This document shows positions 18,260-27,358 of a stretch of 64,000 bases of DNA, in pieces. Source of the DNA: CAYPNF01 sp964411985 (GTDB taxonomy: Bacteria; Verrucomicrobiota; Verrucomicrobiia; Limisphaerales; J093). The stretch covers positions 16,727 to 80,726 of the forward strand of contig CAYPNF010000039.1 of NCBI GenBank assembly GCA_964411985.1, read 5' to 3'. Under the pieces are notes generated by a model, which did not search any database, had not been told where the DNA came from, and saw nothing but the letters and a program-made list of their open reading frames with translations. The first letter of the stretch is position 1, and every line of letters begins with the position of its first letter. Made by a program: the position numbers and the translations under genes.

Positions 18260-19021
18260 TCAGAAGCTCAGGGAGAGGCTGAGGGTTCCCACGACGTGCG
18301 CTACGGCAGCTGAGTTGTCGATTCGGGGTGATCCGCTGCCTTCGAAGTAGTTTTCGAAACCTTCCGTATAGGCAACTCCCGGGGTGACCTTAACGTGCTT
18401 GGCAATCTCGAACGGCATGGTCAGCCCGATCAGATAGTAGCTGCCCGTGTTCTCCACCCTAGGGGACGCTCGGTTGACCACGTTGTTCGCCCAGAAAGTT
18501 CCGACTGAGGCGGTGAAATCCAGTTCCGTCCGCAGCGCTTTTAACGGCACTGCGTAAGCCGCGCTCAGCTCAAAAGTTGGCCCTTCCAGAACCACGTCGT
18601 AATACACTTTGGGCGTCAGTTTGATCCCTGCCACGGTATAGTTGACTGCAAGAGAGGGTTCGTAGGTGTCACGGTAGAAGCCGTCGTCAGGATCGGCATT
18701 CGGGAAAAGGTAGGCGGTGAAGCCTGGCACGATACTGAATTTGTCGCTTACCACGAAAGAGTAGGAAATGTACAGATCCAGCTCAGGATCGGAGAGCCCC
18801 GGAACGCGGTCGGCAATGGGAGTACTGGCCCAGAGCCCTGCGGTGAACTTGCCAACTCCTACCTCCATGGCCGGTTGGAATGCGCTTCCGCCCATGCGGA
18901 CTCCGCGAAACATGTAGTCGGAGACGATCGATGGCGTGACCGTGACCGAAACGTCGGCGGCCTGAACGATTCCAGCAGCGAAAGTCGGGATCAGTGACAA
19001 CACTAAGACTTTGGATTTCAT
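18260..19021 (-). CDS. Outer-membrane beta-barrel protein of unknown function
   Basis: 253 residues from ATG at 19021. A signal peptide (VLVLSLIPTFAAGIVQAAD) is followed by alternating amphipathic strands (VTPSIVSDYMFRGVRMGG, FTAGLWASTP, ELDLYISYSF). The protein ends LSLSLSF with a terminal Phe, the usual outer-membrane assembly signal. The SDYMFRGV phrase is common in TorF-family (TIGR02001-like) outer-membrane proteins of unknown role. It lies directly downstream of a divergent promoter region shared with the Gfo/Idh/MocA gene at 19311, and upstream of the DUF1593 fusion on the same strand. Confidence 0.72.
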   Translation of the reverse strand: MKSKVLVLSLIPTFAAGIVQAADVSVTVTPSIVSDYMFRGVRMGGSAFQPAMEVGVGKFTAGLWASTPIADRVPGLSDPELDLYISYSFVVSDKFSIVPGFTAYLFPNADPDDGFYRDTYEPSLAVNYTVAGIKLTPKVYYDVVLEGPTFELSAAYAVPLKALRTELDFTASVGTFWANNVVNRASPRVENTGSYYLIGLTMPFEIAKHVKVTPGVAYTEGFENYFEGSGSPRIDNSAAVAHVVGTLSLSLSF

Positions 19022-19310
19022 GGAATGGATACGGTGATCCCGCGATTTGTGGTCTTCATTTCCAGAACCACGTTGGATCGTCGGAACGCAGCGCATACGC
19101 ACTCCAGTACGCATCCACTGCATAGGTTCTCTTCTCGCCCCAGAAACTTGGGCGATCACCGAACCTCGACGAAACTCGCCAGACCCAGTGAAGAATCGGC
19201 AGGGTAAGGTGTTTGCTTGATCTTCCTCGGCTAGCTCTGGAATCCCTTTACAATCCTCCTGTGTTTGGCCGAGAATATGCTTTCTGAAGCTGCTTTGTAA
19301 TTGGTTGACC

Positions 19311-20621
19311 ATGAAAGCCCAAACCAGAGTTACTGAAAACGAGATGAACCGCAGATCCTTCTTGCGCCGCACTGCCCTGACGGCTGCTGCCGCCCCCATG
19401 CTAGTCCACGCGTCGGTCCTGGGACGGGCCGGATCGGTGGGACCCAACAGCCGGATTGCCTTCGGGGCTTTAGGGGTTGGGAATCGGGCGCGCGCAATTC
19501 TTCCCAATTTCCTGGGGTTCAACGACCTGCGGTTTGTGGCGGTGAGCGACAGCCGGGAGGATCGGGCTCGGAGCGCCAAGGAAGCCATTGATGCGCAGTA
19601 CCAGAGCAAAGACTGTGCTTTGTACCCGGATTTTCGCGAACTTCTGGAGCGACGGAGCATCGACGCCGTGCTGATCGCAACAGGGAACCGGTGGCATGGT
19701 TTGGCCTCCATCTACGCCGCTCGCGCCGGCAAGGACGTTTATAGCGAGAAACCGGTCACCCTTACCATTCGCGAGGGCAGGGAGCTGGTGAACACCACCA
19801 AGCGGTTCGGAACGATTTATCAAGCTGGGACGCAGCGTCGGGCGACGGATTCCTACAAGTTTGCCAAGGAAATGGTGCAGCAAGGCCGTATCGGGCGCCT
19901 GAAGACCGTGGAAATGCAGGTTTGGGAAGGTCCTGCCATCCCTCACAGCAAGGCCGAACCGGTTCCCAAAGGGTGGAACTACGACGCCTGGCTCGGGCAG
20001 GCTCCCTGGCGGCCCTTCAATCCCGCGCGCGTGCACAACTGGCAATATTTCTGGGACACCGCCGAAGGGGTGATGACGGACATGGGCTGTCATTATACCG
20101 ATCAGATGCAGTGGGTGCTCGGGACTGATGACACCGGCCCGCTGGAGTTCGAGGCCAAGGGGACGATGCCCGATCCCGCCAAGTTCTGCAGCGATACACC
20201 GATCAGCGGTGAGGCGCGGTGCCGCTACGCCAATGGCGTCGAGGGTGTCATGTACCAGCGCGCCGGGTTTACCGATAGGTATATCAAGTACATTGGCGAG
20301 GAGGGTTGGATCCGGGTGGACGACGAAACCGACGTGGTGACAGCGGAGCCAAAGAGTATCCTCTCGGCGAAGGCCGAAGGGGGTGTGGGATGGGCCAACG
20401 CAAGCGCCCACATCCGCAACCTCCTGGATGGAATTCGCAGTCGTCGACTCACTTACTGCCATCCGGAGGTTGCCCACCGCACGATGAGCATCTGCCAGGC
20501 ATGGGCCATCAGCCTGCGCCTGGGCCGCAAGCTCCAATGGGATCCTGGAACCGAGCGTTTTGACTCCGAAGAAGCCAACCGCATGCTTTACCGCGAACCC
20601 CGGTCGCCGTGGCGCATCTAG
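19311..20621 (+). CDS. Tat-exported Gfo/Idh/MocA-family oxidoreductase
   Basis: 436 residues from ATG 19311; an internal ATG at 19344 (MNRRSFLRRT) would place the twin-arginine signal at the very N-terminus and may be the true start. The Tat signal (NRRSFLRRTALTAAAAP) precedes an NAD(P)-binding fold (FGALGVGNRARAI) and the family motif EKPVT (normally EKPxxxT), with a substrate-binding C-terminal domain. Exported members in Planctomycetes and Verrucomicrobia oxidise sugar hydroxyls, including the 3-position of glycosides, in the periplasm. The HEAT-repeat gene starts 35 bases downstream and is probably co-transcribed. Confidence 0.85.
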   Translation: MKAQTRVTENEMNRRSFLRRTALTAAAAPMLVHASVLGRAGSVGPNSRIAFGALGVGNRARAILPNFLGFNDLRFVAVSDSREDRARSAKEAIDAQYQSKDCALYPDFRELLERRSIDAVLIATGNRWHGLASIYAARAGKDVYSEKPVTLTIREGRELVNTTKRFGTIYQAGTQRRATDSYKFAKEMVQQGRIGRLKTVEMQVWEGPAIPHSKAEPVPKGWNYDAWLGQAPWRPFNPARVHNWQYFWDTAEGVMTDMGCHYTDQMQWVLGTDDTGPLEFEAKGTMPDPAKFCSDTPISGEARCRYANGVEGVMYQRAGFTDRYIKYIGEEGWIRVDDETDVVTAEPKSILSAKAEGGVGWANASAHIRNLLDGIRSRRLTYCHPEVAHRTMSICQAWAISLRLGRKLQWDPGTERFDSEEANRMLYREPRSPWRI

Positions 20622-20656
20622 GCCAGTGGACCAACCCTTTCTACCAAGAAACTGCT

Positions 20657-22666
20657 ATGTTCAACGTTCTTCCGAAATCCTCTTCGCGATTCATCCTGGT
20701 GTGCGGCGTGCTGCTGACCTCCAGCGCTTTTCCGTTTCTGGCCGACGCGGCCGATATCGACAAACTGGCGGCCGGCGCGGCCGGCTTTTCGACCGGGACC
20801 AGCACCCAACCGCTCCGTGACCTCGAAGCCCTGGTGGCGCGGGCTTCGAGCGACGTCTCCGCGCGCGCCGAGGCCGAGCAGGCCCTGCTCCGCCTGCTGG
20901 AGACCGCTTCGACCGGGGAGGCGCGCCTCTTCGCCTGCCAGAATCTCGCCATCGTGGGCGGAGAAGCCAGTGCGATGGCTCTTGGGAAGTTGCTCCACTT
21001 CCCTGATACCTGCGATATCGCCTGCCTGGCGCTGGTGAACAATCCCAGCCCGAAATCTGGCGAAGTCCTGCGCAACGCAGCCTCTCTGACCCAGGGGATC
21101 ACACGTGTCGCCATCGTCAAATCCCTTGGTTCCAAACGCGACGCCGCATCCGTGCCCCTGTTGGCCAAAGTGGCTCGCAGCCAGGACGTCGGAGAAGCTC
21201 AGGCAGCCGTAGCTGCTCTCGGCAAGGTCGCCAATGCCGCTGCGTCGGACGAGTTAATGGTTTTGCGCCGGGCCCCACAGTATCCGCACAAAGAGGACGT
21301 CCTGGCGGCCTCCAATGAGGCGGCCCAGCGGTTGGCCCTTTCAGGCAAACGCGCAAAAGCAGCGGCTATCTACAGCGATGTGCTGAAGCAATCCCAGTTG
21401 GAGGAAAACCGTGCCGGTGCTTTCCTGGGCTTGTGCCGCTTGGACAAAGACCGAGGCGAGAAGCGGATGCTGCGCACCATGCACGGTGACGACAACGCCC
21501 TTCGCCTTTGGTCCATTGCCGGAGTGCAGCGCCTGCCATCACCCGGGGCCTCCGCCCGTTTTGCCGAGGAGATTGGCGAACTCTACGTCCCTGAACAGGT
21601 TCACCTGCTTGAGGCGCTTGCTGCGCGTGGCGATGTTGCCGCCCGTTCGGCCATCTTCCGCGCCCTGGAGTCCGATTCTGCGGAAGTCCGTCTTGCCGCA
21701 ATTCGCCTGGTGGGAGCGTTGGACGATATCCGCACCGTGAACGCCTTGGGAGAGCTTCTCTCCCAGCCCAAGAGCCCTGCTGAGCAGCAGCAGGCGGAGA
21801 TGGCACTCGCGACCTTAAAGGGCGGCCCAGCGGTGGACCAAGCCTTGCTCTCAGCCATGCTCAAGGCGCAGGGCAGCGCCCGGGCTGGCTTCATTGCCGC
21901 CTTAGGCCGGCGCGGAAACCCCGTTGCCATCCCCGCACTCATTCGGGAAACCGCGAGCACGGACGATGTCGTGGCCAAGGCCGCTTTCCAGGCGGTGGCT
22001 CGATCCGCCTCGACAAGTGACTTGGAGCAACTCTTCTCCAACCTGTTTGCCGTCCAGAAGCCTGAGGTTCGAGAGGAGGCGGAGGCTGCTCTGGCTCAGG
22101 GTTTTACCCGGATTCAGGATTCCAAAGTCCGCAGTGACCTGCTGCAGAGGGCCTGGGGCAACGCCAAAGGGACCGAGGCGCGTTGTTCCGTTCTGCGGTT
22201 GGCTCCGTACGCCGGAGGAGGTGCCTTTGGGCTGATTGAGAAGGGGATGGAGGATCCGGTGCAAATGGTCCGGGATACCGCCTTCCGCAGTTTGGCCGAA
22301 TGGCCTGACATCACCGCTTGGGAGCCCCTCTTGAAAGTGTACCAGGAGGCAGGGGGCAGCCCAAACCGCGTCGTGGCGCTACGAGGACTCACGCGCATCC
22401 TCGGAGAGGAAAACGCCCGGCCGAAGCCGGAGCTGGCTGCCCGATACGAGGAGCTCTTTGCCGGGGCGAAGGTTGATCAGGACCGGAAGCTGATTCTGGG
22501 AGCCCTGTCTGGCTTCGCGCTGCCGGACGCGTTGCCTCTCGCTTACCCGCATCTCGAGTCAGCAGCGACCAAGAACGAAGCGGTCCTGGCCATCAAGAGG
22601 ATCGCTGAGGCCATCCGCGAGAAGTATCCGGACGCGGCCAAGGAAGCATTACAGAAGCTTCAGTAA
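20657..22666 (+). CDS. Exported HEAT-repeat protein
   Basis: 669 residues from ATG 20657, which gives a signal peptide (FILVCGVLLTSSAFPFLADA); the open frame extends upstream into the previous gene but without this feature. The rest is a long array of HEAT-like helical pairs, for example FRALESDSAEVRLAAIRLVG, FIAALGRRGNPVAIPALIRE and VQMVRDTAFRSLAEWPDITA. HEAT arrays are protein-interaction scaffolds, and exported versions are common in PVC bacteria beside oxidoreductases and haem proteins. There is no haem-binding CxxCH motif here. Co-transcription with the Tat oxidoreductase suggests a periplasmic partner role. Confidence 0.78.
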   Translation: MFNVLPKSSSRFILVCGVLLTSSAFPFLADAADIDKLAAGAAGFSTGTSTQPLRDLEALVARASSDVSARAEAEQALLRLLETASTGEARLFACQNLAIVGGEASAMALGKLLHFPDTCDIACLALVNNPSPKSGEVLRNAASLTQGITRVAIVKSLGSKRDAASVPLLAKVARSQDVGEAQAAVAALGKVANAAASDELMVLRRAPQYPHKEDVLAASNEAAQRLALSGKRAKAAAIYSDVLKQSQLEENRAGAFLGLCRLDKDRGEKRMLRTMHGDDNALRLWSIAGVQRLPSPGASARFAEEIGELYVPEQVHLLEALAARGDVAARSAIFRALESDSAEVRLAAIRLVGALDDIRTVNALGELLSQPKSPAEQQQAEMALATLKGGPAVDQALLSAMLKAQGSARAGFIAALGRRGNPVAIPALIRETASTDDVVAKAAFQAVARSASTSDLEQLFSNLFAVQKPEVREEAEAALAQGFTRIQDSKVRSDLLQRAWGNAKGTEARCSVLRLAPYAGGGAFGLIEKGMEDPVQMVRDTAFRSLAEWPDITAWEPLLKVYQEAGGSPNRVVALRGLTRILGEENARPKPELAARYEELFAGAKVDQDRKLILGALSGFALPDALPLAYPHLESAATKNEAVLAIKRIAEAIREKYPDAAKEALQKLQ

Positions 22667-22758
22667 GCCCCGATCGTGTGCGCCTCGAAACTCGGGCTCC
22701 GACAGGGCTGGAATCCGTCGTTGCCACACGAAAAGTCCCGCGTTAGTTTACCCTCCTT

Positions 22759-24402
22759 GTGAGTAAGAACAGTGCTGCAAAACCTGCTCTGAGGGTGGGT
22801 ATGATTTCCCTGGGTTGCGCCAAGAATTTGGTGGACGCAGAGATCATGCTTGGGTCTCTGATGAAGGCTGGGTTGGACGTGACCAATGACACCGCCAAGG
22901 CGGACGTGGTGATTGTGAACACCTGTTCTTTCATCGATTCCGCCCAGGAAGAGAGCGTGGACGCGATTCTGGAATCGGCCGAAGTTCGGGAAGCGGCGCG
23001 GCCTGACCAGGGATTGATCGTTTCTGGCTGCATGCCGCAGCGCTATCGGGACCAGATGCCGAATCTCTTTCCGGAAGTCGATGGTTTCATGGGCATCGAC
23101 CAAGTCACCAAAGTAGGCGAGATTGTCAAAGAGGCGTATCAACGGCGTCGCACGAAAGTGCTGGCCGGGCAGGCTTCCCGAGATCGCAAGCGGCGGAAGA
23201 CTCAGGCCAAGGCCCAGATAGCGGTGTTGGACGCCAAGTTAGGAACGGAGAAGCCAGATCGGAACGTGCCACAGCTTGGAGTCAGCAGCGCTCCCGTTTT
23301 TGAGGTGACCAACCGTCCCAAGTTCATCCCCGACTTTTCCGTGCCGCGTTATCGCCTTACCCCGCGGCATTTTGCCTACGTCAAAATCGCCGAGGGCTGC
23401 AACCATCCCTGCAGCTTCTGCACCATCCCCCGCATGCGCGGCTCCCACCGCAGCCGCCTTCAGGAAGATATCGTCAGCGAAGCCAGGGTGTTGATTGCCG
23501 ACGAGGTCAGGGAGTTGAACTTGATTTCCCAGGACTCCACCTATTACGGCATGGACTTGAGGTCTTCCGGCAGTCGCGCGTTGGCCTCACCCACACGTTT
23601 CCGGGCAGCCGCCCAGGCTTTGCCAAAGAATGCCACGACCCTGAGCACCTTGCTGCGGGCGCTCAACCGGTTGGACGGCGATTTCTGGATCCGACTGCTT
23701 TACACTCACCCCGCTCACTGGACTGATGAGCTCATCGACACGATCGGCGAATGCTCCAAAGTGGTGAAGTACGTGGACATGCCGTTGCAGCATATCCATG
23801 AAAACATGCTCTCGCGCATGCGCCGGGAGACCACCCGCCAGCATATCGAGGACCTGATCGCGAAGCTGCGGAGCCGGCTGCCTCATATCGCGTTGCGCAC
23901 GACCTTCATTGTGGGGTTTCCCGGGGAAACAAAAGGGTACTTTACCTCCCTCTTGGATTTCTTGAGGGAAGCTCGCTTCGAGCGTGCTGGTGTCTTTACT
24001 TACTCCCAGGAAGAGGGAACCGTGGCGGCGCGCATGGGCGGTCAGGTTCCCGAGCAGGAACGGCAGGAACGACGGCACATGGCGATGGCGGTCCAGCAGG
24101 AAGTCTCCCGCGCCTGGGGATCTCGCCAAGTCGGGAAGACCCTTCGCGTGCTCCTCGAGCATCCCCTCTCTCCGCAGGAAGCCAAAGCGGCCTCCCTCTC
24201 TAACTCCGAGCATGGACTCGTGCGGGAGGAAGAGGCACATCGCAAAAAGCTGCGCGGAGCCTGGACGGTCTCCCGGTCCGAGTCCGACGCGCCGGACATC
24301 GACGGAAGGGTGTATGTCAAGGGAGCTCACCCTGCGGGGAGCTTCGCCCGGGTCAAGGTGGTGGCGCACACCGACTATGATTTGATCGCCGAGCCGCTAT
24401 GA
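22759..24402 (+). CDS. rimO: Ribosomal protein S12 methylthiotransferase
   Basis: 547 residues from GTG 22759, about 100 longer than usual RimO. The N-terminal iron-sulfur domain has C20 (ISLGCAKNLVDAE), C56 (NTCSFID) and C91 (SGCMPQR). The radical-SAM triad is C214/C218/C221 (AEGCNHPCSFCTIPRMRG). A C-terminal TRAM domain ends in DYDLIAEPL. RimO adds a methylthio group to an aspartate of ribosomal protein S12. The extra length comes from an insertion at about 130-200 (basic, RKRRKTQAKAQ) and a second at about 270-300, both between core elements. It overlaps pgsA by four bases, forming a rimO-pgsA-pgpA run. Confidence 0.92.
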   Translation: MSKNSAAKPALRVGMISLGCAKNLVDAEIMLGSLMKAGLDVTNDTAKADVVIVNTCSFIDSAQEESVDAILESAEVREAARPDQGLIVSGCMPQRYRDQMPNLFPEVDGFMGIDQVTKVGEIVKEAYQRRRTKVLAGQASRDRKRRKTQAKAQIAVLDAKLGTEKPDRNVPQLGVSSAPVFEVTNRPKFIPDFSVPRYRLTPRHFAYVKIAEGCNHPCSFCTIPRMRGSHRSRLQEDIVSEARVLIADEVRELNLISQDSTYYGMDLRSSGSRALASPTRFRAAAQALPKNATTLSTLLRALNRLDGDFWIRLLYTHPAHWTDELIDTIGECSKVVKYVDMPLQHIHENMLSRMRRETTRQHIEDLIAKLRSRLPHIALRTTFIVGFPGETKGYFTSLLDFLREARFERAGVFTYSQEEGTVAARMGGQVPEQERQERRHMAMAVQQEVSRAWGSRQVGKTLRVLLEHPLSPQEAKAASLSNSEHGLVREEEAHRKKLRGAWTVSRSESDAPDIDGRVYVKGAHPAGSFARVKVVAHTDYDLIAEPL

Positions 24403-24989
24403 ACCTGCCCAACCGACTGACAGTCTCCCGGTTGGTGCTGACCGTCGCGTTCCTCGTCGCGATGTTTGTGGAGTTTCCTTTCAATGAGACGCTGGCCTTG
24501 GTCTTCTTCGTCGTGGCCAGTATCACGGACTGGATGGATGGATCGATTGCGCGCAGCCGTAACCTGATCACCAACTTTGGGATCCTCATGGATCCGCTCG
24601 CCGACAAGATCCTCATTTGCTCGGCCTTCATCGCCTTCATCGGCAAGGACTACATGCCCGCGTGGATGGTGGTGATCGTCGTAGCCCGCGAGTTGGCCAT
24701 TACCGGCCTGCGTTTGCTCGCAGCCTCTAAGCAGGTCGTCCTGGCCGCGGAAGGTTACGGGAAACACAAGACCATTTCCCAGATCACCGCCATCATCTCC
24801 GTGTTGGTCCTTGGCAGCTACCAGAGTTGGGGTCCCGTCGGCAAGGCCATCTTCGGCTTTCCCATTCTTGGCTATGCTTGGGTCGGAGTCTTCACGAAAG
24901 CTGCCCTGTGGCTTTCCGTGATTCTCACCTTCAGCTCGGGAGGACTCTATCTTTGGCGTAACCGCGACCTGTACATGAAGGATATGTGA
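24399..24989 (+). CDS. pgsA: CDP-diacylglycerol-glycerol-3-phosphate 3-phosphatidyltransferase
   Basis: 196 residues with several membrane segments and the CDP-alcohol phosphotransferase motif DG-x2-AR-x8-G-x3-D-x3-D, seen as DGSIARSRNLITNFGILMDP followed by LAD. It makes phosphatidylglycerol phosphate from CDP-diacylglycerol and glycerol-3-phosphate in the cytoplasmic membrane. The ATG overlaps the rimO stop (ATGA). The next gene, pgpA, encodes the following enzyme of the pathway, which supports the assignment. Confidence 0.93.
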   Translation: MNLPNRLTVSRLVLTVAFLVAMFVEFPFNETLALVFFVVASITDWMDGSIARSRNLITNFGILMDPLADKILICSAFIAFIGKDYMPAWMVVIVVARELAITGLRLLAASKQVVLAAEGYGKHKTISQITAIISVLVLGSYQSWGPVGKAIFGFPILGYAWVGVFTKAALWLSVILTFSSGGLYLWRNRDLYMKDM

Positions 24990-25029
24990 ACGGGAACGGA
25001 GGGGATTTCCCCAACTCGAGCCGAACCTC

Positions 25030-25548
25030 ATGCTGAACAGGATCATCCTTTGGGTTGCGCAGGGATTTGGCACGGGCCGGATGCCCGTGGCTCCCGGCAC
25101 CTTCGGCACGCTCGTGGGGATCCCTTGGGCGTTCCTCTTGGTCTCTCTCGGAACGCTGGAGTTTTACCTCGCTGGGATGATCGCCGGTTTTGTGGCCTCC
25201 GTCTGGTTCTGCACCCGGGCGGAGGACATTCTGAACAGGCATGACCCCGGATCTGTGGTGCTGGACGAGATTGTGGCCATGCCCCTGGCGATGCTCCCTC
25301 TCGTGCTTCACACCCGGACCACTCTGGGTCATTTCCCTCGCGTCATCGATCTGATGAGTGTTCCGGGATGGACCGGAATCGGGATCGCCTATGCGCTCTT
25401 TCGTCTATTTGACATCTGGAAGCCCTGGCCCGTGAGGCAGAGCCAATGCCTCACCCGCGGTCTGGGTGTGACCATGGACGACATTTTGGCTGGCCTGTAC
25501 GCCGCCGCAGTCCTTTTCGTTGTATACCAGATGGAGTGGCTGAGGTAG
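25030..25548 (+). CDS. pgpA: Phosphatidylglycerophosphatase A
   Basis: 172 residues with the PgpA motifs GTGRMPVAPGTFGTLVGIP near the N-terminus and DPGSVVLDEIVAMPLAM in the middle, the latter holding the conserved DE pair. Hydrophobic segments follow the family pattern. It removes phosphate from phosphatidylglycerol phosphate, completing phosphatidylglycerol synthesis begun by the upstream pgsA. It starts 40 bases after pgsA and ends 10 bases before the convergent oxidoreductase gene. Confidence 0.92.
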   Translation: MLNRIILWVAQGFGTGRMPVAPGTFGTLVGIPWAFLLVSLGTLEFYLAGMIAGFVASVWFCTRAEDILNRHDPGSVVLDEIVAMPLAMLPLVLHTRTTLGHFPRVIDLMSVPGWTGIGIAYALFRLFDIWKPWPVRQSQCLTRGLGVTMDDILAGLYAAAVLFVVYQMEWLR

Positions 25549-25558
25549 CCGAGCTGGC

Positions 25559-26878
25559 TCAGAGCAGCACTGTCCGCCCCGGGGTGTAGACCGGGTAGCT
25601 TCCATTCGCGCCGGGTTTCACGGGAGGTTCCATGCCGTCATGGCAATTCTCAGGGAAAGGCGTGTACCGGAAATCGGATTGGTTGATTTGGTCCCAGGTG
25701 ACTTCCTTGCCCGTGTAGCAGGAGATCTGGCCCATGATTCCGACGAGGGTGCTGTCGGCCATGTAGTCGCCGTTGTTGATCGCTTTGCCGGAACGGATAG
25801 CTGCGAACAGACGGTCGTGCTCGATCTGGTAAGGATCACATTGCTCCCTCCAGCGCCACTTGGTTTCGCCCCAGATACGGCAGTCCAACACGGAAGCTTT
25901 GCCCTTCGTACCGAGAATAATGCTGGAAGATTCGTCATAGCACCCGGTCGTGGTGCGACAGAAAGCGTACATCCGCACTCCGTCCTCGAACTCATAGACG
26001 ACGGAATGATGGTCAAACACGTTGCCGTACACGGGTTCCACCATGGTGGAGCGGCCTCCCAACCCGTGGCATTTGATCGGGTTCTTCCCTTTCATGACCC
26101 ATTTGGCGCGGTCCAGATTGTGCACGAGCGATTGCACCACGTCATCGCCGGATAACCAGACAAAGTGGTACTGAGTGCTGGCCTGCCATTCCAACTCGGT
26201 CAGCCCAGGTTTCCTTTCGGTGACGCCGTAAGGCGCCCGGAGGAAGTTTTCCTCGATGGACACGACGTCCCCGATCGCTCCATCGTGAATCTTCTGCACG
26301 GTCTCGGCATAGCCAGGGTGGTAGCGGCTGTGAAGCCCAGAAACCACACATAGGTTCTTTTGTTTGGCAATCTCGCATGCCTTGCGAAGAAGTTTGATGC
26401 CCCCGGGATCGATGCCGTGAGGCTTTTCGACGAAGACGTGTTTCCCGGCTTCAATCGCTGCCATGGTGTGAAAGGGATGGAACTTGGCCGCGTTGGCGAT
26501 CAACACGACATCCGAGGATTCGATCACCTTCTTGTACCCGTCAAAGCCTGGGAAGCAATGGGCGTCGTCCACCTTGACCTGCTCACCCCGGGCCGCCTTG
26601 ATCTCCTCCCGTTTCGCCTGAATACGGTCCAGGAAAATGTCGTTCATGGCCACTAGCTTTGCCCCTTTGTCCGCTGTGAGGGCTTGCACCGCCGCGCCGC
26701 CATTCCGCCCGCCGCAACCAATCATGCCAACCCGCAGCGTGTCGCTGCCCGCGGCATGGGCTACACGCCCGATTTCAAGACTACCGAGAGAAACCGCAGC
26801 TGCCGCAACCGTGGAGGTCCTCAGAAACTCACGTCGTGTGGTGCTGGCGGAGGAAGCGGGGTTCGGATGGGAATTCAT
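25559..26878 (-). CDS. Tat-exported Gfo/Idh/MocA-family oxidoreductase (second copy type)
   Basis: 439 residues. A twin-arginine signal (TTRREFLRTSTVAAAAVSLG) is followed by the dinucleotide fold (RVGMIGCGGRNGGAAV), the family motif VEKPHGID and an extended C-terminal domain. It is only distantly similar to the protein at 19311 and belongs to a different subgroup (no shared C-terminal motif). Presumed function is periplasmic oxidation of a sugar or glycoside with NAD(P) bound in the precursor before export. It stands alone, convergent with pgpA, and its upstream side runs into a repeat element at about 27012. Confidence 0.85.
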   Translation of the reverse strand: MNSHPNPASSASTTRREFLRTSTVAAAAVSLGSLEIGRVAHAAGSDTLRVGMIGCGGRNGGAAVQALTADKGAKLVAMNDIFLDRIQAKREEIKAARGEQVKVDDAHCFPGFDGYKKVIESSDVVLIANAAKFHPFHTMAAIEAGKHVFVEKPHGIDPGGIKLLRKACEIAKQKNLCVVSGLHSRYHPGYAETVQKIHDGAIGDVVSIEENFLRAPYGVTERKPGLTELEWQASTQYHFVWLSGDDVVQSLVHNLDRAKWVMKGKNPIKCHGLGGRSTMVEPVYGNVFDHHSVVYEFEDGVRMYAFCRTTTGCYDESSSIILGTKGKASVLDCRIWGETKWRWREQCDPYQIEHDRLFAAIRSGKAINNGDYMADSTLVGIMGQISCYTGKEVTWDQINQSDFRYTPFPENCHDGMEPPVKPGANGSYPVYTPGRTVLL

Positions 26879-27011
26879 GATGTGCGAGTATGTGCGTTTT
26901 GGTGGTCGTTGCTTCGAACCATACCGACCAGTATGCGAGAGTCAAGGGTCGACTTTTCTTGACCACTCATATGAAGAGGGTTGAGGGGGTCGGGACTGGG
27001 GCTGCAGGTGG

Positions 27012-27202
27012 GGGGAGGCCCAACAGGGACAGGCGATGGGTTTCCTTGTGTTGGCAGGTAGGTAGGGACATCGCGCTGTGATGTCCGAGGGGGGGTGTAC
27101 GGACGGCCCGGCGGTCCGTCCCTACCACGGGAAGGGGAGTACTGACACGATCTGCAGGATGGGAAGAGGGCTCGTACTGGTCCCCAAGATCACAATCCTG
27201 GT
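27012..27202. repeat. R-element copy 1 (partial, about 190 bp)
   Basis: First of four dispersed copies (others at 29257, 30306 and 33205). The shared order is: CCAACAGGGACAGRCGATG, then GGTAGGTAGGGACATCGCG with a mirror GCGATGTCC, then ACGGAC/GTCCGT around GGCCCGGCG, then GTCCCTACC, then a GACACGATCTGCAGGATGG stretch. The outer GGTAGGGAC/GTCCCTACC arms enclose two smaller hairpins, so a single strand could fold as a cloverleaf. This copy stops after CACAATCCTGG, where the others continue. It occupies most of the 480-base gap between the oxidoreductase and DUF885 genes; the rest of that gap (26879-27011 and 27203-27358) shows nothing recognisable. Confidence 0.85.
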
Positions 27203-27358
27203 GACAAGCTATGGCTGGCGCCTCTTCAGGCCTTGTGGGCTTCCTAAGTGTTTCACTGAGAACGGGAACCAGGACAGACCTTTGTCTCCCCGCACCTGGA
27301 GGGTGTTTCCATAATCCTCGCCAAGCTCCATCGCTACAGGGTAGTTTGCGCCGGATCT

